A stretch of DNA of 11,717 bases from JBHEKP01 sp041859375 (GCA_041859375.1 JBHEKP010000279.1:1-11717); one strand, 5' to 3'. Counted from the stretch's first letter, positions 1 to 8,833 are shown. Notes: generated by a model from the sequence alone, not told the origin. Numbers and translations: made by a program.

Positions 1-320
1 TGCTGGCGGAAGGCCCGGGGAAACTCGCCGAAAAACCAGCGCAGCGGCTGCGCGCGCCTGCGCGGCGCGCGGGTCTCGTGGATTTCCGCGTAGGCCCGCG
101 CCACCAGCGGCTCCAGCCGCTCCAGCGCCACCGAATTCTCCGGCAGCCCCGAAAGGCGGCCCAGCGCGCCCGCCGCGCGCTCGTAAAGGTAGTGCAGCCG
201 CTGCGCCTCACCGTAGGAGAGGGTCCGCGCCGCGTCCGCGTCCAGCGCGTCGAGCATCCCGGAAAGCTCCCGCCAATAGGGCTCCTCCGACCGGGCAAAG
301 CGCTGCAGATCCGCTATCAT
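1..320 (-). CDS. SpoIIM-family (DUF95) membrane protein, N-terminal part
   Basis: The first 106 residues of a protein continue beyond the left edge of the window. The start ATG (320-318) overlaps the stop of the DUF58 gene in an ATGA. The translation opens MIADLQRFARSEEPYWRELS and continues with a helical, Arg/Glu-rich stretch (LHYLYERAAGALGRL, then LRWFFGEFPRAFRQ). This matches my recollection of the cytosolic N-terminal region of SpoIIM-family proteins that sit beside MoxR and DUF58 genes. Those proteins are usually about 320 residues, with several C-terminal membrane helices that lie outside this window. The family takes its name from the sporulation protein SpoIIM, but most members occur in non-sporulating bacteria and have no proven role. 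It is the last visible gene of the operon and probably a membrane partner of the MoxR system. The family call rests on N-terminal similarity and context only. Confidence 0.8.
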   Translation of the reverse strand, partial: MIADLQRFARSEEPYWRELSGMLDALDADAARTLSYGEAQRLHYLYERAAGALGRLSGLPENSVALERLEPLVARAYAEIHETRAPRRRAQPLRWFFGEFPRAFRQ

Positions 321-1668
321 AGGAGCTGCCTCCGCCGCGTCTCCATGTACCGCGCCACCACCTGGGGGCACAGGGTCTCGTTCCGCATCACCGCCACGGG
401 CGCGCCCAGCCGCTGGAGCGCGGCCCCCGTCTCGCGCAGCCGCCGCCACAGCAGGTGTCCGCCGAGCCGCCGGTACGCCCCGTCCTCCCCGGCGGGGGCC
501 TCCCCCGTGAACAGGGGCGCCACCAGCGGGTCCGTGGCGGCGTTCACCAGCACCACGTGGCGCGACGAAAGCAGGCGGATGTGCGCCGCGAACTGCTCCG
601 CCGCCACCGGATCGTCCAGGCACGTGAGGAACACCAGCAGGGCGCGGCGGCGCAGCCGCAGCCGCAGGAACGAGAAGGCCTCGGCAAAGTCCGGGTTGAC
701 CATGCGGGGCTGGGCGGCGTAGACCGCGTCCCGGCACGCGCCGTAATGCGCGCCGCCCGACCGCGCCCGCACGAAGGCGCGCATCTGGTCGTCAAACAGG
801 GCCAGCCCGAAGAGGTCGCCCTGCCGCCCCGCCACCAGCCCCAGCAGCAGCGCCGCCGTAATCTGCCGCTCCAGCTGGGTGGTCCGCGTTTCCGGCCCGC
901 CGGGCGCGGCGGGGGGGAGCAGCACCTCCCGCGCCGAAAGGCGCGACGCGTCTATGCACACGTACACCTCCTGGGTGCGCTCAATCTGGTACTCCTTCGA
1001 CACGGGCCGGCCCCGCTTCGCCGTGGCCTTCCAGTGGATGTCCTCGTAGCCGTCGCCGGGCATGTAGTCGCGGAGCTTCTCCACCTCGCGGCCCCGGCCC
1101 ACCTGCCGCCGCGCGTGCGATCCCGCCGCGCCCCGGTTCAAAAACACCGACGCCATGCCCCGCCTGTCCCGCAGCATGTCGGGGTAGACCCGGATCCGCC
1201 CGCCCCCGTCCGCGCCGCCCCCGCGCATGTCCCAGAGGCCCAGGGGCGAGGGCGTCTCCAGCCACACGCCGCCCGAGGCGAACTCGCCCCGGCGCAGCCC
1301 CCGGCACGGCCACGAAAGGGCGAAGACGCCCGGACCCGCCAGCTCCGCGGTCACATCCGCGCGGGGCGACTCGAATTCGGGCGGCAGCGAAAGCGCCGCG
1401 CGCACCCGCAGCGGCCCCGGCCCGCCGCTGCGCAGCAGCAGCGGGATCTCCCCGTCGCGCCCGAGGAACATCCGGGTCAGCGGCGCGGTTTCCGCGCTGA
1501 GCCGGGCCAGCCGACGCCGCCCCGCAAGCGCGTCCAGCACCGCCACCGCCGCCACCGCCGCCAAAAGACCCGCCCACAGCGGGAAGAAACCCGGCCCGGC
1601 GGCGAAGGCCGCCGCGCAGGCGGCGCCCGCCGCGCCCGCAAGCAGGATCAGTCTGCGGCCCGGCGTCA

Positions 1669-1672
<4 letters not shown>
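317..1672 (-). CDS. DUF58 domain protein (vWA-like, MoxR partner)
   Basis: A 451-residue protein. Two hydrophobic segments (about 8-26 and 30-48) form an N-terminal membrane hairpin. A beta-rich region (about 70-165) follows. The DUF58 signature is at about 198-222 (LRDYMPGDGYEDIHWKATAK). The rest resembles a von Willebrand factor A fold, with a first metal-site-like motif at D241-A-S243-R-L-S246 and a later TCLDD at 350-354. Canonical vWA sites read DxSxS, so this one appears degenerate. DUF58 proteins are typical partners of MoxR AAA+ ATPases and are thought to act as adaptors at the membrane. The first ATG (1672-1670) overlaps the MoxR stop in an ATGA, which fixes the start. The gene's own stop overlaps the SpoIIM-like start. 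The family call is firm; the substrate is unknown. Confidence 0.95.
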
Positions 1673-2630
<958 letters not shown>

Positions 2631-2634
<4 letters not shown>

Positions 2635-4007
2635 GCCTTTTTCCTTTCCTTGACGATTTTCCACATCGCCGCGCAGGCCTCCGCCGCGCCGCTGTCCGGG
2701 TTCTCGGCCGCCGCCCGAAGCAGGGGCCAGGCCTCCCGGTCCGGCGGGGGCGCCGACCGCAGCCATTCCTCCGCGCACACGCGCGCAAGTTGTTTTTTCG
2801 GCACCGAGCGCCGCAGCAGGCTCACCAGCGCCTCCGCCGCGTCGCGCCCCGCCCCCGCCGCGCCCGGACGCTCCTCCACGGGATCGCGCCGGGGCCCCAG
2901 GCTCGACGCGCCGCGCCACACGCACAGCAGCGCCACCACCAGCGCGGCCACGGCAAAGCCCGCAAGCCGGTGCCGCGCCATCAGTCCCGCCACGCCCGTG
3001 GCGTCGCGGATGCCCAGGTGGGTCTCGTCGAATATCACCGTGTCCGCCGGGCCCGCCAGCCATGCCAGCAGCCGGGGTTTCCGGTCCGCGCGCATGGCCT
3101 CGTTGCTCGCAAGGTAGGAGTCCGAGGCCAGCACGATGGTGCCCGCGCCCTCTCCGCGCTCCACCACCACCGCCGCCGCTTCCGCCGCCCGCGCCGCGCC
3201 CCCGTCCGCCAGGCCCGAAAGCCACCCGGCCAGGAACTTGAGCGGGTTGGACTCCGGCGGCGGGGCCGCCGGCTTCACGGGGCCGCCGCGCAGGTACACG
3301 GGCGTCCATTCCCCTTCCTTTATCCGGAAATGCACCCCCCCGTGCCATTTCAGCACCGGCGGGAGAATGTCCCCGTAACCGGGGGCGGCGTTGACGGGAT
3401 ATTCCACGGGGGGCTTTTCCCCCTCCGGGCCGGAGCGCCCCTTCCCGTCGCCGGGCATGTCAAACACCGGGGTCACCCCCCATTCCGAAAAGAGGGTCAC
3501 CCATTTTTCCCCCTCCGGCTCGGGGAACGGCGTAGCCTTTTTCTCCTTCTCCTTTTCCCCCTTTTCCCCCTTCTTTTCCTTGTCGGGCTTCGCCTCCTCC
3601 TCCTCCGGCTCAAAGGGGTTCCGGGTGAACGTGTCGAACTGGTCCCGGCTCATCACCGGCGCAAGGGCGACCACCACGCGCCCGCCCGCACCGGCGAAGC
3701 GGGTCAGGGCGTCCACCTCCTTCTTCCTGAAATAGCCGTTGGGCTCGCCCAGCAGGAACAGGGTCTTTCCCGGCCCGCCCGTGATGTGCTGGAGCGGCGC
3801 AAGGTTGCGGGTCGAGGCCACGCCCGGCATCCGTCCGAAGGCACCGTGAAGCACCGCCGCGCCCAGCGCGTCCGCGCGCAGCGTGGACCCGGGCGGGTGG
3901 CTGTCCGTGCGCTGGCCCGCGCGCCGAAGGATGAAGTCCGCCCCGGCGAGCAGCGCCGCCGCCGCCAGCGCGATCACGGCGGCCCAAAGAAGCCCGCGCC
4001 GCGTCAT
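2631..4007 (-). CDS. DUF4350 domain membrane protein
   Basis: A 458-residue protein with one N-terminal membrane helix (about 6-28), a large middle domain and a second helix (about 346-364). A cytosolic helical tail of about 90 residues follows. The DUF4350-like region includes the FLLGEPNGYFRKKEVDAL segment (84-101), followed by RVVVALAP, and later a VIFDETHLG motif (324-332) just before the second helix; both are typical of this family. The middle domain probably lies outside the membrane. An unusual Glu/Lys-rich insert (about 133-157) interrupts the domain and is encoded by an uninterrupted pyrimidine tract on the plus strand. The start ATG (4007-4005) overlaps the upstream stop in an ATGA, and the stop overlaps the MoxR start. 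DUF4350 genes commonly lie with MoxR, DUF58 and DUF4129 genes. The biochemical role is unknown. Confidence 0.88.
3536..3581. repeat. 46-nt uninterrupted polypyrimidine tract
   Basis: The plus strand has 46 consecutive pyrimidines with repeated CCTTTT and CCCCCTTTT blocks, giving a pure purine run on the coding strand. It lies inside the DUF4350 gene and encodes its Lys/Glu/Gly insert (KEKKGEKGEKEKEKK). Such tracts can form unusual DNA structures and are prone to slippage, although the frame is intact here. Confidence 0.9.
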
Positions 4008-5791
4008 GGCGGCCCCCCCCCCGCCGACAACGCCGCGGCGATCATGCGCTCCACCATCTCCCCGTCCGCCGCATGCGCGCCGTACCACACCGACTCGTAG
4101 GGGCGCAGGCAGTCCCGGAAAAGGCCCGGCAGCGCCGGGGACACATGGGCGTAGCGGTCCAGCTCGCGGGCGTACTCGCGGTTGGACTTGTGCCGCGCCA
4201 GACGCACCAGCTCGCGCCGCGCCAGCCCCGCCAGCACCGCCAGAAACGCGGCGCGCAGCGCCAGGCGGAATTCGCCCCGGGCCGCAAGCTGCCGCGCCAG
4301 CACCACCCATTCATCCTCCGGCAGCGCCTCCGCGCCCACCGCCTCGTCCGCCACGTCGGGCGCCGGGGCCAACGCCGGGGGTTGCGCCGCCTGCGCGGCG
4401 GCCCGGCGCGCCCGCAGGCGCAGCCACACCGCCGCCGCCAGCGCCGCCAGCAGCAGGACAAGCAGAAGGATCATCGCGGGCCGCGCGAACAGCGCCCCCG
4501 CGCCGCCCCTGCCGCCCGCGCCGCCGCCCTCTTCCCCCTCGCGGTCGGGCCACAACCATTTGCGGATTCTCTCCCAAACCTTGTCCACCGCGTCCAGCAC
4601 ACGGTTTGTGGCGTCGAGGACGCCGCCGAAGAAAGAAGCCAGCCCGGACTCAAGGGGCGTGTCCGCCTCGTTCCGGGTCTTGGGCATGCGCCAGGAGTAG
4701 ATGGACTCGGCCAGCTCCCCCCTCACGGCCAGGTCCAGCGCCGCGGGATCCACCGTCTTCCCCGGCGCGGGTGCCGCCGGGGGCTCCTGCGCCGCCGCAC
4801 CCCCGCAAAACGCCGCAAGGCAGCACGCCGCCAGCACCACCCCCGCGCCCCCGCGCCGGAGTTCCGCGAGCAGGTCCGCGCCGTTCCTCCGCGCCCGGCC
4901 GTAGTGGCAGCGCAGCGTGTGCGCCGCCGCCAGCACCGGCGCGGCGCACAGCCACACCAGCCCCACCACGAGCATCTGGAAGGCGTTGTTTTCCAGGGCG
5001 CCCCCCGCCTGCACGTAAACCGTCTGCACCCCGAAAAGGGTGTTGGCCAGGGCGGGCAGCATCGCCGCCGCCGCCGCAAGGTTCACCGCCAGCGCCAGGC
5101 AGAAGGGGTTCAGCAGCACCAGCGCGAGCGCGGCCATGGCAAGGGCGGACCCCGCCAATTCCGCCATGGGCCCAATCATGAGCGGCTCCACGGCGGGCAG
5201 CACCGCCATCATCAGCAGGGCCGCCGCCGTCAGCGCGCCGGGCCAGAAGGACCAAAGCAGGAAAAAAACCTGGCCGCGCCGGATTTGCGCCAGCTGCGCC
5301 GCCTCGCGGCACATGCCCCGGAGGCTGCGGGGGCGGCCGTCCTCAAGCGCCAGCAGGTTCTGGAAAAAGGCGGCCGTGTCCGCCGCCGGAAACACCAGCA
5401 CCATCGCCGCCGGAAGCGCCAGCAGCGCCCACGGCTGCAGCATGCACTGGCGCAGCACGGCCCGCGCGGCCCGGCGGCGGTCCCAGGCCGCGGGATCGGG
5501 GCCCTCCACCGCGGCGTGGAGCATGCGCGCCACGGGCACGCGCCACGCGATCATCCACAGGTAAAGCAGGGCCAGGATCAGCGCCGCCGCGGCAAGACCG
5601 TCCCCGGCCCCCGCGCTGTAGCTCATCTCCCCGGTGAAATGGCAGACGCCGAGAATCAGGGGGACCATGCCCGCCAGGTGGCACGCCCACCCCGCGGCGG
5701 GCAGGGCGTGGAGCAGGTGAAAGGACTCGTCCACCAGCTCAACCAGGCCGGGCTCGCGCCCGCCTTCCGGGGTTCCCGCGCGCAGGCTCAT
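4004..5791 (-). CDS. Multi-pass membrane protein with C-terminal DUF4129
   Basis: A 595-residue protein that looks like two units joined. Residues 1-300 form a polytopic domain with hydrophobic segments near 34-52, 64-84, 118-136, 176-200, 206-245 and 270-290; I do not recognise its family. A signal-peptide-like segment at about 315-335 (ending GGAAAQEPP) is followed by an extracytoplasmic stretch, a Gly-rich linker (422-434), a membrane helix (about 436-457) and a cytosolic DUF4129 domain (about 493-580, containing ALRAAFLAVLAGL and RHKSNREYAREL). The second half alone resembles an ordinary free-standing DUF4129 protein. The start ATG (5791-5789) overlaps the previous stop in an ATGA. The frame stays open 103 codons further upstream, but only as Arg/Gly/Pro nonsense across the preceding gene. 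The gene lies directly before the DUF4350 and MoxR genes, as expected for this family. Function is inferred from context only. Confidence 0.85.
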   Translation of the reverse strand: MSLRAGTPEGGREPGLVELVDESFHLLHALPAAGWACHLAGMVPLILGVCHFTGEMSYSAGAGDGLAAAALILALLYLWMIAWRVPVARMLHAAVEGPDPAAWDRRRAARAVLRQCMLQPWALLALPAAMVLVFPAADTAAFFQNLLALEDGRPRSLRGMCREAAQLAQIRRGQVFFLLWSFWPGALTAAALLMMAVLPAVEPLMIGPMAELAGSALAMAALALVLLNPFCLALAVNLAAAAAMLPALANTLFGVQTVYVQAGGALENNAFQMLVVGLVWLCAAPVLAAAHTLRCHYGRARRNGADLLAELRRGGAGVVLAACCLAAFCGGAAAQEPPAAPAPGKTVDPAALDLAVRGELAESIYSWRMPKTRNEADTPLESGLASFFGGVLDATNRVLDAVDKVWERIRKWLWPDREGEEGGGAGGRGGAGALFARPAMILLLVLLLAALAAAVWLRLRARRAAAQAAQPPALAPAPDVADEAVGAEALPEDEWVVLARQLAARGEFRLALRAAFLAVLAGLARRELVRLARHKSNREYARELDRYAHVSPALPGLFRDCLRPYESVWYGAHAADGEMVERMIAAALSAGGGPP

Positions 5792-6126
5792 TCCACACCC
5801 CCGTCCCAGGGGCCGCCCGCGTCCCACACCGCGTCGCCGTGGCTGGCGGCGGGCATCTGGATCAGCAGCTCGCCCAGCAGCAGAAACACGCCCCACGCCG
5901 CGCCCAGCCCGGCGAGGGCACCCAGCAGCAGCAGCGCGCCCTCGCCCGCGCCCCCGCCGCCCGCGTCGCGGCGCTCCTGCCGCCTCAGGCACGACGCGCA
6001 GAGCATCCGGTTGCCGTGCTCGGTCACGCATTCCCGGCAGTAAAAACGCGCGCAGTCGGGGCAGCGCGCCGCCGCCTCGCGCCCGGCGTGGTGGTGGCAC
6101 CGCTGGAAGGAAAGGCCCCCGTTCAT
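5788..6126 (-). CDS. Small B-box-type zinc finger membrane protein
   Basis: A 112-residue protein. The N-terminal 46 residues carry a Cys/His pattern typical of bacterial B-box-type zinc fingers: C10, H13, C22, C25, C30, C33, H37, C43 and C46, with the core RCPDCARFYCRECV. One or two hydrophobic segments follow (about 63-90) and then a short acidic tail. The likely topology is a cytosolic zinc finger anchored by the membrane helix. Such fingers usually mediate protein contacts; no enzymatic residues are seen. The start ATG (6126-6124) overlaps the preceding stop and the stop overlaps the following start, both as ATGA. It shares its finger type with the 200-residue protein encoded two genes upstream, which suggests they are functionally related. 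Whether one or two zinc ions are bound cannot be told. Confidence 0.8.
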   Translation of the reverse strand: MNGGLSFQRCHHHAGREAAARCPDCARFYCRECVTEHGNRMLCASCLRRQERRDAGGGGAGEGALLLLGALAGLGAAWGVFLLLGELLIQMPAASHGDAVWDAGGPWDGGVE

Positions 6127-7232
6127 GCGTCGCCCCCGGCGGGCGGCGCGGCGGCGGCCGGCGCGTTCAGCCGCAGGCAGGCCGCAAGCCCGAACAGGCC
6201 GAAGGCCAGCTCAAAGAGGGAGCCAATCACCGCGAGGGAAAAAATAAACATCCCGGCGGGCCCCGGCATTTGGAGCGGGGAATTCATCATTTCGGGTTGG
6301 ACAAAACCGCCCGCAATAAAAATCCCCGTGCCCAGGCCGGTGACCATGAAAAGCGCGCCGTAAAGCACAAGGAGGGCCCAGGCGATCCTCACCAGGCCGG
6401 CGTTCCGTTCGCGCCGGGTGGCAACGCAAATCATGGTGACGCACAAAATCACAACCGCAGCAAACAGGAAATTGCCCGAATCCGGATCGGCCCCCGCGGC
6501 CATCTGGACCAGTGTCAGGATTCCGCTGGACAGCGCAAGCGCCGTCATCACCCACGCGGTGATTTTTGCCCAGCGGAGCCGTTCCACCGTGGGGGCCGCC
6601 TCCGCCGCCGCGGGGTTTTCCAGCGCAAAGGCCGACGGACTGAGCGACTCCCGGGCAAAGGAAGAGGGGCTGAGCGATTCCCGCGCCCGCAGCAGCAGCT
6701 CCGGCGAGTCCCCCTCCTGCGCGCGGAGGATGCGGGGCTCCAAATCGTCAATCACCCCCCGCCCCCGGCGCAGGTGGCGCACCGCGCCGATTTCCTCGCA
6801 GTGCACCGCCGTGTGCAGCATCATCCGGCATGTGGGCCCCCGCCACAACTGAATGAGCAGCGACGCCAGGCTCACCAGCGTAAGCAGCCCCCCACAGCCC
6901 CCCACGACATAGGTCATTATTTCCCTGTCGCTCATCAATTCGAGGGTGTTGATCACAAAGGCAAGCAGCGCCGCGGTGGCCAGCCCGAACAGCAGCGTCA
7001 GGGCGAGGCACACGATGCAGAGGATCGTCCCCCGCGCCGTTTTGGACAGGGTGAAGGCCTGGATGTCGGCCAGGGGAAACTGGCGGTAACCCTCATGGTA
7101 GCCTTCCCGCTTCACACAGACCAGCCGGTCCCCCCCCAGCCAAAGCTCGTGGGTGCTGCGCACCAGCAGGTTTGAATTGACGGAGGAGGCCAGTTTCACA
7201 AGGCCGCTCCTGCTGTCCAGACCATCCTTCAT
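6123..7232 (-). CDS. Polytopic membrane protein with PH-like N-terminus
   Basis: A 369-residue protein that I do not recognise as a named family. The N-terminal 65 residues (HELWLGGDRLVCVKREGYHE, then FPLADIQAFTLSKT) have the beta-rich look of a small PH-like domain; this is a weak assignment. About six hydrophobic segments follow (roughly 69-96, 106-128, 222-246, 254-272, 281-310 and 328-356). A cytosolic loop of about 90 residues separates the second and third. Within this loop residues 184-193 and 194-203 are near-identical tandem copies of RESLSPS(S/A)FA, a Ser-rich repeat. The tail is Ala/Pro-rich. The start ATG lies 30 bp after the preceding stop, behind a purine-rich GAGGACGGAG, and the stop overlaps the small zinc-finger gene in an ATGA. 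It is probably a structural or regulatory membrane partner of the operon. Confidence 0.72.
   Translation of the reverse strand: MKDGLDSRSGLVKLASSVNSNLLVRSTHELWLGGDRLVCVKREGYHEGYRQFPLADIQAFTLSKTARGTILCIVCLALTLLFGLATAALLAFVINTLELMSDREIMTYVVGGCGGLLTLVSLASLLIQLWRGPTCRMMLHTAVHCEEIGAVRHLRRGRGVIDDLEPRILRAQEGDSPELLLRARESLSPSSFARESLSPSAFALENPAAAEAAPTVERLRWAKITAWVMTALALSSGILTLVQMAAGADPDSGNFLFAAVVILCVTMICVATRRERNAGLVRIAWALLVLYGALFMVTGLGTGIFIAGGFVQPEMMNSPLQMPGPAGMFIFSLAVIGSLFELAFGLFGLAACLRLNAPAAAAPPAGGDA
6627..6686 (-). repeat. Two 30-bp in-frame tandem repeats
   Basis: Two adjacent 30-bp units (6627-6656 and 6657-6686) match at 24 of 30 positions. On the minus strand they encode two copies of RESLSPS(S/A)FA in the large cytosolic loop of the 369-residue membrane protein. 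After them the ALENP segment may be the start of a decayed third unit. The units keep the reading frame, and most differences change the codon but not the residue. Confidence 0.85.
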
Positions 7233-7262
7233 CCGGGTTCTCCGTCCTCACTCAGGCCCTCA

Positions 7263-7865
7263 TCACGCCAGTGTTGCGACATACACCATCAGGCCCGCGA
7301 AACCCAGCCATGCGGCCAGTTCGATCAGGGCCAGCACAATGGCCGCCCAGGGCCGCCAGCGCACCCTGGGCACCAGCCCCCGGGGACGGCGCAGCGAGAG
7401 GACCGCCGCGAAAATGGCGGGCAGCGCGAACAGGGGAATCAGGTAGGTGGTGAAAAAAACCAGCGGGGGAACCAGCGGGATGACCACAAGGCTCAGGGCC
7501 AGCAGGTCATACCGCGTCACTTTGCCGCCCGATGCGGCGGGATCCTTCTCGATGCCCGCCTGGAAGCAGGGCGCGCAGAGGTGCCCGCCCTCGTGCTGGA
7601 TGTCGCACAGGGAGCACATGAAGCGGCCGCACGAGTCGCACACCGCCTCGGCGCGGCTCGCCGGATGGTCGAAGCAGCCCGCCTCGTCCGGAAGCACCAC
7701 CGCGCCGCCCGCCGCCCCGGGGCGGATCTCGCGGAACAGCGCGGGAAACACCGCGACATGGAAGGCCGCGCCGCATTCGGGGCAGGCGCCGTCCGTGCGG
7801 GGCGCGGCCAGCGCGGGGTGGATGGCGGCGCGGCAGTTGGCGCAGACCAGGGGAAAGGTGGCCAT
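7263..7865 (-). CDS. Zinc-ribbon and B-box membrane protein
   Basis: A 200-residue protein. Two C-x2-C pairs near the N-terminus (C8/C11 and C28/C31) form a zinc ribbon. A B-box-type zinc finger follows (C64, H67, C76, C79, C84, C87, H91, H95, C97 and C100, with CDSCGRFMCSLC at its core). The C-terminal half is hydrophobic, with segments at about 120-156 and 172-197, so the fingers are probably tethered on the cytosolic face. It may recruit partner proteins to the membrane; no catalytic motif is visible. The start ATG (7865-7863) lies only 3 bp after the stop of the RDD gene, and the stop lies 30 bp before the next gene. The B-box resembles that of the 112-residue protein further down the operon. 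The domain calls are by pattern of Cys and His. Confidence 0.82.
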   Translation of the reverse strand: MATFPLVCANCRAAIHPALAAPRTDGACPECGAAFHVAVFPALFREIRPGAAGGAVVLPDEAGCFDHPASRAEAVCDSCGRFMCSLCDIQHEGGHLCAPCFQAGIEKDPAASGGKVTRYDLLALSLVVIPLVPPLVFFTTYLIPLFALPAIFAAVLSLRRPRGLVPRVRWRPWAAIVLALIELAAWLGFAGLMVYVATLA

Positions 7866-7868
7866 GGG

Positions 7869-8642
7869 CTACTTCCGCACCACGCGCGTGTTGCACATGT
7901 GGTCGTGCAGCGACCGGTGCTCCTTGTCAAAGGCGGCGATGAGGTAGCCGATGGAGCAGGTGAGGCCGCTGACCATCTCCGCAAGGCCGCGGCAGAAGGC
8001 GCGCAGGTAGGTCACCCGGCCCCCGTCCGCCATGACCACCCGGATGCCGCAGGCCATCTTGCCCGGCGTCGCGCCGAAACGGCCGATGAAGAAGGTCGTG
8101 TAGCCGAAATAGAGCACAAACGAGAGAAGGTTGCTCACTATGGCAAGGGCGAGCACGGCGGGGCTCGGCCCGTCCCCCGCCTCCTGGACCGGGATCAGCA
8201 TCCCCACGGCAAAGCCCACGCCAAGGTTCACCGCGCCCACCAGCAGGTTGTCCACGAATTTCGCCGCAAAGCGCGTGAGGAAGGGGGCGTAATTCATCGT
8301 GCCGGGGAGCGCGCCCCCCTCGCGGACCCGCTGCAGGAACACGGGCTTGCACCCCGCGCAAATCCAGTGCTCCCGGTAGCGCATCATCGCGCTGCCGTCG
8401 AAAACACCGCCGCATTCGGAGCAGGCGTGCCTGTTTTCCGGAGACTCCCCGGCCTGCGCCTGCCCGGGCGCGGAGGCCGAAGCCGCCAGGGCGGCGAAAT
8501 CCGCATGGAGCACCCAGTCCTGCATGCCCGTGCGCCAGACATGGGTGTCCGGCCTGATTTTCCCCGCCTGGAGCGCACCGTTGAATTCCTCCGCCGTGAG
8601 CGGCCCGACGCGCTCCCCGCCTTCCATGTAATAGTATTCCAC
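7869..8642 (-). CDS. GYF_2 / zinc-ribbon / RDD membrane protein
   Basis: A protein of about 257 residues with three parts. Residues 2-48 match a GYF_2 (DUF4339) domain: EYYYMEGGERVGPLTAEEF, ending at QDWV. Next comes a zinc ribbon with C74, C77, C95 and C98. Residues 118-256 form an RDD membrane domain, with the LTRFAAKFVDN motif (122-132), hydrophobic helices, GATPGKMACGIRVV (190-203) and a final DKEHRSLHDHMC (239-250). GYF_2 domains are thought to bind other proteins; RDD domains are membrane modules of unclear function, sometimes linked to transport. The start is placed at GTG 8642-8640 because GYF_2 begins there and AGGAGG lies 4 nt upstream. An ATG at 8717 would add 25 residues with no family match. 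This is the first gene of the operon, with the prepilin-like gene divergent to it. Confidence 0.85.
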   Translation of the reverse strand: MEYYYMEGGERVGPLTAEEFNGALQAGKIRPDTHVWRTGMQDWVLHADFAALAASASAPGQAQAGESPENRHACSECGGVFDGSAMMRYREHWICAGCKPVFLQRVREGGALPGTMNYAPFLTRFAAKFVDNLLVGAVNLGVGFAVGMLIPVQEAGDGPSPAVLALAIVSNLLSFVLYFGYTTFFIGRFGATPGKMACGIRVVMADGGRVTYLRAFCRGLAEMVSGLTCSIGYLIAAFDKEHRSLHDHMCNTRVVRK

Positions 8643-8646
8643 CACG

Positions 8647-8652
8647 CCTCCT
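8647..8652 (-). promoter_or_regulatory. Ribosome binding site of the RDD gene
   Basis: AGGAGG on the minus strand lies 4 nt before the GTG at 8642-8640. It supports that start over the upstream ATG at 8717. The spacing is slightly short, and the adjacent GTG at 8645 would be too close to be used. Confidence 0.6.
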
Positions 8653-8742
8653 TGCCCCGGCGCTGAGAACCCCTCCAAGCCGGCGCGTGAAAAATGTAGC
8701 CGATTCCCCCTTTCCATATCAAAGCATTTGCCAAAAAACCTG

Positions 8743-8771
8743 TTGACAGTTCGCGGGACTTTGATTAGGAT
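8743..8771 (+). promoter_or_regulatory. Sigma70-type promoter of the prepilin-like gene
   Basis: A perfect -35 box TTGACA (8743-8748) is followed by a 17-nt spacer and TAGGAT (8766-8771), which matches four of six bases of the -10 consensus. Transcription would begin near 8778 and leave a leader of about 55 nt before the ATG at 8834. The -35 box sits inside a small imperfect palindrome (CTGTTGACAG). No comparable promoter is evident on the minus strand of this 191-bp region for the divergent operon. Confidence 0.7.
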
Positions 8772-8821
8772 TGTGTCAGGGGCATGTGAGGCGCATGTCC
8801 GCGGTTATATTCCTTTCCAAC

Positions 8822-8827
8822 AGGAGG
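8822..8827 (+). promoter_or_regulatory. Ribosome binding site of the prepilin-like gene
   Basis: AGGAGG lies 6 nt before the ATG at 8834, an ideal spacing. It fixes this start over an in-frame upstream ATG at 8795. Confidence 0.85.
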
Positions 8828-8833
8828 CGTGTC

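Noticed and set aside
2635..3348. N-terminal extension of the MoxR frame upstream of the GTG
   Set aside because: It overlaps the DUF4350 gene in another frame and is Gly/Arg/Ala nonsense. The GTGA overlap and normal family length support the shorter protein.
4073..6043. Very long open frame on the plus strand (656 codons), antisense to the DUF4129 gene
   Set aside because: The product is a Gln/His/Arg/Pro-rich string with no domain, typical of the opposite strand of GC-rich genes with few stop codons. The minus-strand gene has clear domains and overlapping junctions.
5792..6100. N-terminal extension of the DUF4129 frame
   Set aside because: These 103 codons are Arg/Gly/Pro-rich and run across the zinc-finger gene; the ATGA overlap gives the natural start.
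8643..8717. Start of the RDD protein at the ATG 8717
   Set aside because: The 25 extra residues have no GYF_2 similarity, while AGGAGG sits just before the GTG where the domain begins.
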